A stretch of DNA of 64,000 bases from Cladopsammia gracilis (Eukaryota > Cnidaria > Anthozoa > Scleractinia > Dendrophylliidae), in assembly GCA_022457155.1 (NCBI GenBank), contig JAJGOT010000258.1, positions 556,501 through 620,500 of the forward strand. Reading direction: 5' to 3'. The notes beneath the pieces are model-generated. The model saw nothing but the letters and a program-made list of their open reading frames with translations. It made no database searches and was not told where the DNA came from. Below, in pieces: positions 44,815-55,319 of this stretch; position 1 is the stretch's first letter, and the number at the start of each line of letters is the position of its first letter. The position numbers and the translations under genes were made by a program.

Positions 44815-47800
44815 CGCAAAAACAACGGGTGAAAATAGTGTACCTGTAACGTCAACACCTATTGATAGTGACGATTGTACGGACGACACCTTAGCAGCTG
44901 GTGGACAACAGGTACCAGTTTTTACCTCACCTGCGGACATTTACCAATATCTTTCACGCAGGGTAAACTACGAAGAACCCTCATCTAGCAGTAAAATTAG
45001 TTCTCTGTCGTTAGACAGTTCGACTGACTCGGAAGTGCACGTAAACAGAATGGAGGAAGAATACATACGTGCTTTGAGTGAGTTGACTCAGAAACTTATG
45101 ACTAAAGATGTTCACATTAACAAATTCCACGGGTACGAGAATGAGGACATCAATCGTTGGTTTGAGAAACTACAATTGATACTAGACTCTAAAGGAATCA
45201 AACTAACAGATTCTGCTGCAAGAACACAGTTAATTAATAATCTTGCTGGACCCGCGGAAACCTTCTTATTCGAACTACCCGCTGAGGAGAGACGAAATTT
45301 TGACACCCTGAAACAAGCCCTGGTGCGCCGTTATGCTACCAAGGATCGTACACGGGTAAAAAGACAACGCCTAGTTGCTCGCCGCCAAGGAACAAATGAA
45401 CTACTATCTGACTATATCAATGACATGCATGAGTTATTTAGTGGACTAAACATGGCGGAAGTGGACAAGGTGACTTATTTTACGGAGGGATTAGTCCCGT
45501 CACTGAAAATTAAAGTCTTGGAAAAAATGCCTGAAACGCTGTTGGAAGCAGAAGAAGTGGCCCGGACTATCGACGCTATCTCAAAAAGAGCCAGAGACAG
45601 TAAAAACAGTGACCAGTTAGAGCGATTAATTGAAGCGATTAACCATAATCAGCAGGTACCAGCAATACCAGGTACCGGTAGCAACCCAGCAATTACCAGT
45701 CAACAACAGTACTTACAAACACAAATGGACATTCTTACGAAGAAATTGGACAGTATCGTGACTCCACAATCCAAATCGGATAGAATTGCAGCGTACAATG
45801 AGCCGGAAAAAGATGAACCTCGTGGACTAATGAACATGCTCCAGGAACTCAAGAATGAAATCAGAAGCTTAGACCGGCGTATGGATGCACGAATCAATGG
45901 CATTGTACAACGTGGACGTGGAACAAGACCTATCCAACAACGATCCCGAGATGGTCGGCCCTTATGTTTTTATTGTGGAACATTTGGTCACTTTGAAATT
46001 AGCTGCCCAGATCGTTGCATTAGCCCAGAAGAGCGACGCGCTGTTACTGAGAACATACCACCTGTCTCTGAAAGGTACGAACATGGTCGGCACCAATCCA
46101 CTGAATTCCAGGCCACACCTAGAGCCATAGGTCCATCTGACCGAACACGAACAGTTGCATTCGGCAATGCTTATTACGAAGAAGAAGATCAATACGTAAC
46201 TTCCTTCCAGTATTATGATGACCTAGAACCAAATTATGGCGAACAGAAAGATTGCTATTTTCCAGGCGAGTGGGATTACTATTATGATTACAAACCCGAC
46301 GACGATGGGCTTAAAGGACCACCAGGACGGATATCAGCACACAGGAAAGATGCTGCCCATCAAACAACTAGTGCCTGTCCAGCTAGACCTCCGCCAAATG
46401 TCAATGACAGTACAGTAAGACTTTGCAGCATTTTTCCATCAAAGGTAGAACCGGATGAACAGTTCGCCGACGCTGAAGAGTGCGAAGAAGAAGTCACTGC
46501 TGACCAGGTCTTGGAAACAACCAGTAACGTTTTGCCGCCAAAGAAGGTGACCGCTGATACGTCAATGAAAGCTTCGACTGCTGTCCCACTAAAGACGGAC
46601 ACCGCTGATCAGTCCAAAAGAGGGAGTGATATTTACCCGCCAAAAAGGAGAACCGCTGATTTCCCATTGAAAGCTCCGTATGTTGTCCAATGGAGCCCGA
46701 GATCCAGACCTCCGAATGATTACCACAGTTCACGTTACCCAAATAAGCAAGAGAACCAGTTGCAACGACATCCTGAAAATCCATCACAGCAAGCTGCGAT
46801 CCAAGCTAACAGTAATGCTACAGTTAACCAGAAAGGAACCCAGTCTTACGAGGGTTTTTATCTAGCCAGACGTACTCGGACCCCAGTTCGCCCTGGTCAA
46901 CGCCCTAGAGAAGCTCATTTTAACGCCTTTGATCCCTTAACAGGACGTAAGTTTCCCAGAAGATATGCCAAACAATCAAAAAAGAACCTGATGCGTCATA
47001 ACCAAGCTGCTAATCACCAAGCCCAAAAGAGTACACACCAGCTACCGAGCATGCCAGCAAAGCAGCAAGAGAAATTCAAGTCGGCAGAGCCAAACACGAC
47101 AGTAAATCATGAACAGATTACAGTCACTGTCCCTCAACAAACTGAAGCTGGAAGTAAGAAAGTCAAACGAAAGGTAACGATCAGCAACAAGGAGCAATCT
47201 CCTTCTCGACAAGTACTCCGGTCGCCAAAGCCACCATTCAAGAACGATGCCCACTACCATAACAGGAAGACCATTCCAGCAGAAGAGAAAACTACAGAGT
47301 ACAAGGGCAGTAACGTAATGATAAGTGGAGAGTTAGAAGGCCAAGCTGTTGAATTACTCTTAGATGGTGGAGCATGTGTTTCAGCCATAAACGAAAAGCT
47401 AGTGAAAAAGATGTATGGTCAACACTCAGCAAAAATAACCGATGGGTCAGTGCAGTCCGTCGAAACAATCACTGGAGAAAAAGTACCGGTGTCAGGACAG
47501 ATCGACATTCAAGTAACAATAGATGGCGTTCATTATCCCTGTCGGTTCCATGTAATACAAAGCCTCACTTATGAAGCCATACTTGGTCAAGATTTCCTAC
47601 AAGAATACGATGCTGTGATAGATTTGAAGAACAACTGTTTTACCTTAGGAAAAAGGTCGTGGAAACTTATGAAAAAGTCAAATGCAAAGTGTGGTCCTGA
47701 AATTTCAACGTGCGCCTTCCGACCTTCCAGGAATACTACATCTTCAACGTCAATCTCAACAACGCAGACCAATTTTGGTGATAACAAGAAAGCTCAGTTG

Positions 47801-48211
47801 GAATTCCCTACTGAAAGAACGAAATTGCAGCCTAAAAGTAATCATATTTCTTGGAAGTCTTCCCTCTGGATATTAGTTCTAGCTATCATGTACCTATGTG
47901 TAGCTTCCCACGCACAGTGTTTACCTAAGGTGCAGCCCACAAATCAAAGAGCCAACACCGAGCCCTACAGTCAGACTGTTCAGGTGCCCGTTGAAAACAC
48001 GAAGAAAGCTCCCAAGTTATCCCGTGAGCATGCGGATAACAAGTCGATGATAATCAGGACATTTGCCCATAATTGGAATCATCCATATACAGACGTCAGG
48101 TCTATTTGGGACAGCCTGCTACAAAAAGAGATAACGACCCAAGCAACCAGAAAGAGTGCTGTCAGAGAAACCCACGATGTATCCATAGCTGACACCGCAG
48201 CAGCTTTTTGA
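44765..48211 (+). CDS. Gag-zinc knuckle-protease polyprotein of the LTR element
   Basis: A 1148-residue frame. Residues about 115-275 match the retrotransposon Gag capsid domain (NRWFEKLQLIL ... FLFELP ... LKQALVRRY ... SDYINDMHELF). A CCHC zinc knuckle CFYCGTFGHFEISC lies at 401-414. A long low-complexity Pro/Lys/Gln segment follows. A retropepsin-like domain spans about 855-960, with LLLDGGACVSAI at 864-875 and ILGQDFL at about 937-943; the usual catalytic D-T/S-G is D-G-G here. Residues about 1032-1052 form a hydrophobic helix followed by SHAQC, like a signal-anchor or fusion to an envelope-like start. There is no RT or integrase. Gag would package RNA, and the protease would cleave it if active. 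The open frame over 3.4 kb and the matching LTRs argue for a recent copy. Confidence 0.8.
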   Translation: MIEKNSEKDKKEEREFSAKTTGENSVPVTSTPIDSDDCTDDTLAAGGQQVPVFTSPADIYQYLSRRVNYEEPSSSSKISSLSLDSSTDSEVHVNRMEEEYIRALSELTQKLMTKDVHINKFHGYENEDINRWFEKLQLILDSKGIKLTDSAARTQLINNLAGPAETFLFELPAEERRNFDTLKQALVRRYATKDRTRVKRQRLVARRQGTNELLSDYINDMHELFSGLNMAEVDKVTYFTEGLVPSLKIKVLEKMPETLLEAEEVARTIDAISKRARDSKNSDQLERLIEAINHNQQVPAIPGTGSNPAITSQQQYLQTQMDILTKKLDSIVTPQSKSDRIAAYNEPEKDEPRGLMNMLQELKNEIRSLDRRMDARINGIVQRGRGTRPIQQRSRDGRPLCFYCGTFGHFEISCPDRCISPEERRAVTENIPPVSERYEHGRHQSTEFQATPRAIGPSDRTRTVAFGNAYYEEEDQYVTSFQYYDDLEPNYGEQKDCYFPGEWDYYYDYKPDDDGLKGPPGRISAHRKDAAHQTTSACPARPPPNVNDSTVRLCSIFPSKVEPDEQFADAEECEEEVTADQVLETTSNVLPPKKVTADTSMKASTAVPLKTDTADQSKRGSDIYPPKRRTADFPLKAPYVVQWSPRSRPPNDYHSSRYPNKQENQLQRHPENPSQQAAIQANSNATVNQKGTQSYEGFYLARRTRTPVRPGQRPREAHFNAFDPLTGRKFPRRYAKQSKKNLMRHNQAANHQAQKSTHQLPSMPAKQQEKFKSAEPNTTVNHEQITVTVPQQTEAGSKKVKRKVTISNKEQSPSRQVLRSPKPPFKNDAHYHNRKTIPAEEKTTEYKGSNVMISGELEGQAVELLLDGGACVSAINEKLVKKMYGQHSAKITDGSVQSVETITGEKVPVSGQIDIQVTIDGVHYPCRFHVIQSLTYEAILGQDFLQEYDAVIDLKNNCFTLGKRSWKLMKKSNAKCGPEISTCAFRPSRNTTSSTSISTTQTNFGDNKKAQLEFPTERTKLQPKSNHISWKSSLWILVLAIMYLCVASHAQCLPKVQPTNQRANTEPYSQTVQVPVENTKKAPKLSREHADNKSMIIRTFAHNWNHPYTDVRSIWDSLLQKEITTQATRKSAVRETHDVSIADTAAAF

Positions 48212-48741
48212 AGAATAACATATGTATAATAGAGCAGCCACCAAACGAGTCCGGAGCAAACCAAAGTTTCGAAATAATAAGACAAAGGATTAAAGAACGA
48301 ACACTCAATTAAGTATTGTGATATAATTAAGAAGATCACAACCCCAAAGCCCACAGAAACTGAAGTAAACAACACGAATTGTTTTGGAGAAACGTAAGAT
48401 AACTAATAAATGCAAGTACAGTTAAGTATAAAAATAAAATACAATGCACAAGATTGACCGCCAATTGAGAGAATTGGAAGTCGCTATAACCAGCGCATAA
48501 GAAAGCAATGAGAATATTCACATAAGTTATTTTCCTTCTATTTTGAACCCCCGAGACCGCTATACCAGGTAGTTCGGTTTATGCCGCGGTTCAGGCACAA
48601 AAATCAAATACAAAAATTTTAAACCGTAAAACACATCAAACAAACAAAATTTTTTTTTTCAAGTTTTCACGCGATGCTTTTTGATGATTATTTTTTTTAA
48701 TTGCTCGACCCAGGAGGGTTTTCGAGCTAAGGTCGGAGGAG
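48212..48741. other. Gene-free 3' interior of the LTR element
   Basis: 530 bp between the polyprotein stop and the 3' LTR hold no frame with pol-like motifs. The last bases (GGTCGGAGGAG) may be the polypurine tract. Confidence 0.6.
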
Positions 48742-49287
48742 TGTGATAACACAAAATTACAGATTTGATTTTATTTCGCTTTAGCTGTTCAAAATAGAAA
48801 AACCAACGTAGAAAATATTTCTCTTGCTTTACGGTTCAGTAAACCGTAACTATCACCTGTTCATAATCATTAAGCGTAAACTGTAATAAGCGTTGAACTG
48901 TAATAGTAACCTGCTCTAGCCTTTTGTTAAACTTGTGATCCACCTGTATTGTTTTGGAAGTAATTAATGTTGAAAGAGATAAATTCCGTTATAGCCAATC
49001 AAGTTGTTCTAAAAGACATTAGATAATTTTAGATAAGACTTGTTTAGAAGATTACCTAATCCGTTAGAGTTCTTGCTTTCGCATAAATAGAAGTGCATTG
49101 TAAAATATTCTTTGGTTATGTTCCTGAGTACAAGTAGAATAAACTACGTTGGACCCAAGTGCTGTCTGCTGTATTTGTCTCGCCGATATCTTCTGCTGTA
49201 ACAGATCCCGGACTTCCCGAAGCCAGCGAGTGTTCCCCCAGGTTTTGAAGCCTTCCCAGCCAGAGTGCCAGAAAACCTGTCTTCACA
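48742..49287 (+). repeat. 3' LTR
   Basis: Same length and, by eye, the same sequence as the 5' LTR. Confidence 0.9.
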
Positions 49288-49370
49288 AGATAGATCACAA
49301 GAAAGACTAGAGAAAAAGAATGGTTAAATAAATAAACAATAAATAAAAATAAATTCAATTCGAACTGAGC

Positions 49371-49459
49371 ATTTTTACAAAGAAATGTATGGTGGATGGG
49401 CATAGATTGCCCGTCCAGCCTCGTTTTCGTGTTTTTCCCATACATTTCTTTGTAAAAAT
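49371..49459. repeat. 89-nt hairpin with 22-bp perfect stem
   Basis: ATTTTTACAAAGAAATGTAT plus GG at 49371-49392 is mirrored at 49438-49459. The loop contains GGGCATAGATTGCCC, itself able to fold. It lies inside the right arm of the TTAA element, so it may be a further nested MITE. Confidence 0.8.
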
Positions 49460-49625
49460 TAGGCCACGGTACTAAGTTTCAAAATTTCATATCTCCGTCA
49501 GTATACGAGCAATCTTTAACAAACTTAACTGTTTTACTAATATTGATGTGCTGAATTTGATACTGGACTCTTTTCCCCATTAAACTAAATTTATTTTCCA
49601 TGCCATGCTAGCGTGATATTGGTCT

Positions 49626-50160
49626 ATTCGGCCTGGGGGGGGGGGGGGGGGGCACAAAGTGCACGCTCTAACTTTCAACATCCATAACTTCTTTAATATG
49701 TATTCAAACGCCATCAAACTTTGTGACTTTTCCTAAAATTTATCTGGCAACAATTTCATATGACAATTTTTTGATCACGTGACTTGATGTTTCCATGGCA
49801 ACAAGATTTTGAAAGCCATGTTTTTTTGAAATTTGCATATTTATACCTTTGAATGAAGACAAACAATGTTCATTGGTATAACTTTTATATTTTTACGTCA
49901 TTTAGCGTTTATTTATTGGTTTTGATTAATTTTGGGTGAATTTGGACGGTTTTTAAGGGGTTTAAAAAATTCAGAAATTCAAGATGGCGGATCCAAGATG
50001 GCGGCCGCATAACTAATTACATAATAACTGCGTCATATGACGTCATCCTTCCATTGTGCGGACCGCAAAGGAGACAGTTTTGGGCGTACTATGTACCCTC
50101 TAGGTTTCATTGTCATAGCCTTAATGTTCTTTATTTTCTTAATCTTTGTCATAGCCTTAA
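49626..50160. mobile_element. Second copy of the 35307-type TTAA element (truncated)
   Basis: It matches 35311-35800 from TATTCGGCCTGG through the GATGGCGG segment and the word ATGTACCCTCTAGGTTTCAT, then degenerates into repeats of TCATAGCCTTAATGTT. Its right-hand inverted end is missing. It includes an 18-G run. Confidence 0.75.
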
Positions 50161-50424
50161 TGTTTTTGATGTTCTTAATGTAGTTAGTTGTTCAAACAAA
50201 ACTTCAAAATACGATTTTGCAGTCATTAGTGTGTACGGTCTAGGCCTAAAAACACTAAAAAATGAGTTTATTTGCCAGCAAATAATGAACGATTATCCTG
50301 CCGTAGTAAACTGTAGGAAAAAAGCAGCAGGAGACTGTAGAAATCCTACGAGCGCGAACCAATCAGATGTAAAATGACCTGTTGCGTCACCGGATGGCTC
50401 AGCTTACAGAGTTTCTTTCAGAGG

Positions 50425-50745
50425 AATGAAAATGTCGAAGACTTCGAGGGCAAGTAGCTCGAAAGCGAAAAATATTACAAAGAAAGAAGCCCAAATGTGC
50501 GGCGTTACATTGAAAATTGTGGCAGTGTGGGGCAAACTAATTTGTTGATGGCGCCCAATCTTGTGGAGTGCAAGACTCGCTGCAAAGAACGAGAGCCAGG
50601 CGCTAGACGAGAAGACGTCAAGGACGTACGAGCTTCGCCTCATTGCCCTAGAAAAGTTCGCGGCCGAAAATGGGGACGATGCCGTCTTATTTGGGGAAGA
50701 AAAAAGGTCGTTTTTAGCCGCTACGTTGAGAACCTATATGCGTAA
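50425..50745 (+). CDS. Possible host exon (partial, frames disagree)
   Basis: A GC-richer island (50425-50745) ends at a good splice donor, GC|GTAAGTG near 50743. The frame nearest the donor reads ARLAAKNESQALDEKTSRTY and then LRLIALEKFAAENGDD, with amphipathic helical character. Upstream, an ATG in another frame (50428) opens a Lys/Ser-rich start that stops at 50541, so a frameshift or an upstream intron would be needed to join them. I do not recognise a domain. A 5' terminal exon of a host gene or a captured gene fragment are both possible. Confidence 0.35.
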
Positions 50746-51248
50746 GTGTTTTCTGCATTTTTTATCCGTAAGCTCGTGCACATTAACACAGAAAATCACG
50801 CTTGAAATTGACAAGACTGCAACGGCAGTTTGGAATACAGACTAGGATTGATTTTAGCGTCGAACTTTTCGTTAATTGGTCTTATGGAGTTTAACTTTAA
50901 TATCACTTTTTTTTATAATTGAAGCCAAAAGGCAGATTAATATCAGTGGAAACCCATTATTGTGGCTCCTTCGCCTTGTTATTCCCAATAACATTTTGCG
51001 TAATCCTTTCTATACTGTGTGAAGGGGGGCAAGGGGTTTAAGTCCCCAGACAGGTTATCCGAACTATATGTTGCAATTTAAAAGTCTTAACCCTCGGACG
51101 TACACGCAAACTTATACCTCCACCGTTGCTGAGCCAAACAAAAGCTAAAATTTGGCCGATCTCAACTCTCCATTCGAGACGGTTATCTGACCCGTCGGCA
51201 ACCAAAGCCGCAGTCAGCAGAGATTCCCATACTTCTGCGATGTGCTCG

Positions 51249-51580
51249 TCAATAATCATGACGTTGCAATCGGCAAACAACTAACATTGTTTGATCTTGA
51301 TTCCCTTTAATTGCAGCCGCGGCAGCAAAAACTTTGCCATAACCCGTAGGCAAAAGAGTGAGGACATTGCTACCTTGAAGTAAAGCATTGACCGCTTGAC
51401 GTTGTTCGGGTCTTAGTTCCAAAGGAAACTTCAGATATTTAGAGACATTCTCGCAAGCTTCACGAATAGAACCTAAATTCCTAATCATGGCGTGCGCGAA
51501 GAATGATAATGTCATCACCAAATTAATCCTCCACCAATCAGCTTTTTCCGCAGACTTTTTCAGTGGAGACATTCTAATTT
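51249..51580 (-). pseudogene. RecQ-like helicase fragment
   Basis: The minus strand reads LRPEQRQAVNALLQGSNVLT and then LLPTGYGK, matching helicase motif 0 and motif I of RecQ-family DEAH/DEAD helicases, followed by a motif Ia-like MLVVCRLQ. The frame then breaks (stop at about 51249), and recognisable bits continue in other frames to about 51200. Ser after GYGK is replaced by Val. Nothing of motifs II-VI is present. Many cnidarian genomes carry scattered RecQ-like copies linked to mobile DNA (memory); this is a dead remnant. Confidence 0.65.
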
Positions 51581-51599
51581 CTGAGACATCGTTGCAAGC

Positions 51600-51830
51600 T
51601 CTCGCTCCTTTCCCAACCCCACCCCTTCCCCCTTCCTCCTCCCCCAAACCCCGAGCCTGAGCCCAAGAGCTTGCTCGTATCTCGCTCCCTTCCCACCCCA
51701 CCCCTCCCCCTCCCCCAAACCCCGAGCGTGAGCCCAAGAGCTTGCACGTATCTCGCTCCTTTCCCACCCCCACCCCTCCCCCAAACCCCAAACCCCGAGC
51801 CTGAGCCCGAGTGCTTGCTCGTAGGTTATA
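51600..51830. repeat. ~62-bp C-rich minisatellite
   Basis: About three and a half units of CCCCAAACCCCGAGC, GAGCCCAAGAGCTTG and CGTATCTCGCTCC in order. The long frames through this array on the minus strand (Gly/Arg-rich) are repeat artefacts. Confidence 0.85.
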
Positions 51831-52489
51831 ACTCATGCCGCTCTGCGCATGAGTAATAATGACAAGAAAAACGGAGAATAAACCTTAACTCATGCCACTC
51901 TGTGCATGTGTTAAAAGATAACCGGAGGGCAAACCTTAACTCATGCCACTGACTAAAACGTGTCACATGCGTTACGCATGATCTCCAGATGTGTTTTTTT
52001 TAAATGGCAACTCTGGTTCTGCTGTAACAGGACGAATAGCGCTAGTGATCTTGATCTGACACACTGGAAACAAGCACATGAATACTGGATCCCCTTTGAT
52101 TATCTTTAAATCTTTGCACAGGACAAATACTTTTCTCTTCTTTTCTTGGAAACGCTCGAGTAGTTTTCCATCTGTTCATTTGTCCAGTTGAGAATCAATC
52201 CTTTTGTCAGCACCTCCATCGAAGTCCGCTGAAGTCGCAGCTGAAGTCACTTAAGGTGGATTGTTACTGTCGCGTAATTTTTTTTACGTGCGTGAAACGG
52301 GCGTTAATAAAACGCCCCTTAACAATTTCTATTGTTCCGTAAAATGGAACATGCTCCGTTGCATTATTACGTCCGTAAACTCCTCCGTTCTCATTGGTTT
52401 GGCACAAAAAGTTTTTTGCGGTCTGGGCTGAAGCAAAAAGAGCGCGTGGATTTGAATGGCCATTTAAAAGCTTATTTATGTTACTATAT

Positions 52490-52722
52490 CTTTGAAAACA
52501 AAGCGAGATCCTAACGATATGGACCCAAAAAGTGCGAGATTGACAAAAAGTGCCAAAAAAGTTTGCTGTCATAGAATATCCCAGAATTATGCTGTCTTGA
52601 AATATCCCCTTTGCTTTGAGAACAAGATTATTCACCAAGCTCAAACTAAATTGCAACAAAACAATTCAGCATAACTTGAGTCATATATATCGTCATATTT
52701 GTATGGTTTACTATGCATTATT
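52490..52722 (+). repeat. Dispersed repeat, also at 58736-58985
   Basis: Shared segments include AAGCGAGATCCT, AAACTAAATTGCAACAAAA and GTCATATTTGT, ending at TTTACTATGCATTA in both copies. Confidence 0.7.
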
Positions 52723-52731
52723 ATCTCAGAG

Positions 52732-53495
52732 CTGGTTCTCATACAATCCTCCCGGTCGCCCCGGTCGTTCGAGTCGTTGCAAAAGTTTTGTGCAAACGAG
52801 TCAGACGATCGGGAAGACTCAAGCGATTTGGGTTCTCATATGATCGTCCCGGTCGTCCCAAGCGCGGTGGTAAACTAGGTTCGACAACATGTTTTAGGCG
52901 CGAGAATCGTAAAATAAGATGGCGGCTATTAAAGCAGAGTTAAACTCCGAAGTTGTCTCCATTCTGAAAGTAGTTCTCATATGATCGTCCCCGACGATCA
53001 GGACGGTGATATGAGAACACTTCTGAGACGACCCTGACGATCGCAAACGACCCAGACGACTGGGACGATCCCGGTCGCTTGAAATTGGATAGAACTGTGT
53101 TCTGTCCGGACGACTGGGACGATCGTGAAAAATCAGGGGACGATCATATGAGAACTACTCTCAGGCGACCGGGACGACTGAGGAGACCGAAGCGACCCAA
53201 ATCCACCCCAAAATGCACTATTATTTCCCAGTATTCGTAGCTCTACCAGTTCCAAAATGGCGACAACTTGGGAGTTTAACTCTGCTTTAACAGACACCAT
53301 CTTATTTTACGATTCTCGCGCCCAAAATATCTTGTCGGACCCAGTTAACGATTGCGCTATTGACGTTCGGGACGACCGGGACGATCATGAGAGCCAAATC
53401 GCCATTGAGTCGTCCCGATCGTCTGAGTCGTTTGCAAAAAAACTTTGAAACGACTCGGACGACCGAGGCGACCGGGACGATTATATGAGAACCAG
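52732..53495. mobile_element. 764-bp foldback element with GACGATC/GGTCGTC arrays
   Basis: It begins CTGGTTCTCATA and ends with its complement, with imperfect arms of about 130 bp. At least ten copies of words such as GGGACGATC and CCCGGTCGTC lie throughout, in both orientations. No convincing TSD. A transposase-binding role for the words is inference. Confidence 0.7.
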
Positions 53496-53499
53496 ACTT

Positions 53500-55240
53500 T
53501 AGCGATAGAAGTTTGGTGATGATTGTTTCTGTCAAACCTTCAAAAAGTTTATTTAAGCCGTATGCAGACTCTATTTTAGACCTGCTTGAAAATTATGCAT
53601 ACGTGTATGGAATAAGTTAACAGTAAATTTCTAAATAACAGTGCTAATTAAACTGGTAAGCTTTCGGCGGTGACATGTTTCAACAGCTTGTCCTTAAATT
53701 TCCTTTTCACTGCTTTCGAAGTTATTTGGTACGATGTAGTTCAGCTTTGGTTCAGTGTTCAATTTGAAGCATTTACTCAATATTTTTTTTCGTTTTTAAC
53801 AGCGTAGCTTTGAACAAAAACAGGAACATCTATTTATAAATAAACGGTCATTGTTAAAATCGATCATTCTTACTCAAAACTTAAAATTAGAGCAAGTTGG
53901 TAATTGATGCACAGCTTGACTAGTATTTTGAGGGTTTCGCAGTCATTGTTTTGCATAAAAGTCATAAATGGTTTCAAAAACAGGACAACTTTGCACGCCA
54001 TTAATTGCTCATTAAAACAAAACAAATTCAATAGACAATCTTCACGGAGTTTTTCAAAGTTAAAAAAAGTCGAAAAAATAGTTAAATAACTAGCTCACAA
54101 CGTTCTTCAAAATTGTAATTGCTTGATGAAAACAAACCCTCCGACAATGCAAACCAACAAAAAACATCTTTAAAGTCGATCGTTACATTAAATACAGTGT
54201 TGTTTCATCTGTCATTATTGTTATACTGTGTCGTTTTATCAGGTTGACCTGACAAAGTAATCAATACTTCCGTCCTTCTTTAGAAGAAAATGATCATTTT
54301 AATTTTGGTTTTTGAGACAGCACTATACGACTTTATATTGACGTCTCAAAAGCAGGCAACAGTATCTGAGAATCGTGAAACTTGACAGTAGCTCACTTTT
54401 GGAAAAATTAAGAGAGCAAAGCCTCTAACAACGTGTTTGGCCGGATTGACGAACTACCACCTGCCAAGAGCTCAAAACGACTTTGTGTCTGACGTATGGA
54501 CATTGAGTCCTGTCGTTATGAATAGCGACACCAGAAAACCGAAAGAAAACCACGCAAAACTATAAATTATCACTCCAATCTTGTCTAAAGGGCCACTAAG
54601 TGTCACCCTCGATAAATAATTTGACCAAAACATTTTCGTCTAATTTTGCTAGAACTATAGCCTTTAGTGCTAGGAAATTTGGCTGGTGTAATTAATGTAA
54701 GGATGACGTTATTTCCTTTGTTGAGGAACATAATTAGAATTGTTGAATAGTCTTTATATTCAAACTTTAGCTCAGTATAGTAGTCAAAATTCTGAATTAA
54801 CCATTAAAATTGAGAGAAATTGAGGTTGGTACTAGGTTTTTGTCCGATTCCTTCTTTCTGTTTTAAACTAATGCCCCATTAACATCAACGGTTTAACATG
54901 TTTAGTTTAGTTTAACTACGTTTTAGCTTCTATCTTGAACGTTTTGAAATGTATATGACTCAAACTACCTGGAATGGCAATAAAGTCAACAAAGTTTCTT
55001 TTAGTAAAGATTTCACTCCAGATATTACGGGAGGTTAGGAGGTATTTTTCTAAACCTATTTTAAACTAAACAACATTTAAACATGTTTAAGCGTTGGTGT
55101 GAATGGAGTATAAGTTAATGGTATTTCTAAGTGTTACGTAGTGTTGAGGATGTTTAATGTTTTGGGGACGTTATGATCTACTCCATGGCTATGAATAAAT
55201 GTAGTATGATCAGTTTGAATATCGTGGCACCACAATTAGC
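53500..55240. other. No recognisable gene
   Basis: AT-rich single-copy-looking sequence. Frames are all under 80 codons and none has a motif, repeat or splice context I can defend. May be host intron or intergenic DNA. Confidence 0.45.
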
Positions 55241-55241
55241 T

Positions 55242-55244
<3 letters not shown>

Positions 55245-55310
<66 letters not shown>
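55245..55310. repeat. (TA)n microsatellite
   Basis: About 33 uninterrupted TA dinucleotides. Confidence 0.95.
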
Positions 55311-55315
<5 letters not shown>

Positions 55316-55319
55316 GCTT

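Larger units (their letters stand above)
43714..49287 (+). mobile_element. 5.6-kb non-autonomous LTR retrotransposon (gag-protease only)
   Basis: Two 546-bp LTRs flank 4.5 kb of interior, with AGAT at both sides as a 4-bp TSD (43710-43713 and 49288-49291). The interior encodes Gag, a CCHC knuckle and a protease-like domain, then about 530 bp without a gene. No reverse transcriptase, RNase H or integrase is present. It must rely on enzymes from a related Gypsy-type element. A purine-rich tract (GGTCGGAGGAG) precedes the 3' LTR; the primer-binding site could not be assigned to a tRNA. Confidence 0.9.
43424..49625. mobile_element. TTAA-type element split by the LTR retrotransposon
   Basis: Ends CTATAGACCAATATCACG (43426) and its complement CGTGATATTGGTCTAT (about 49610-49625) extend into inverted arms of about 150 bp. 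TTAA precedes the left end. At the right end the sequence passes straight into CTATTCGGCCTGG, the start of the family seen at 35307, so a clean right-hand TTAA is missing. Without the LTR element it would be about 630 bp. Confidence 0.7.

Noticed and set aside
51249..51836. A 195-residue minus-strand frame taken as one gene
   Set aside because: Its first half is the C-rich minisatellite read as Gly/Arg. Only the last ~110 residues show helicase similarity, and that part is broken.
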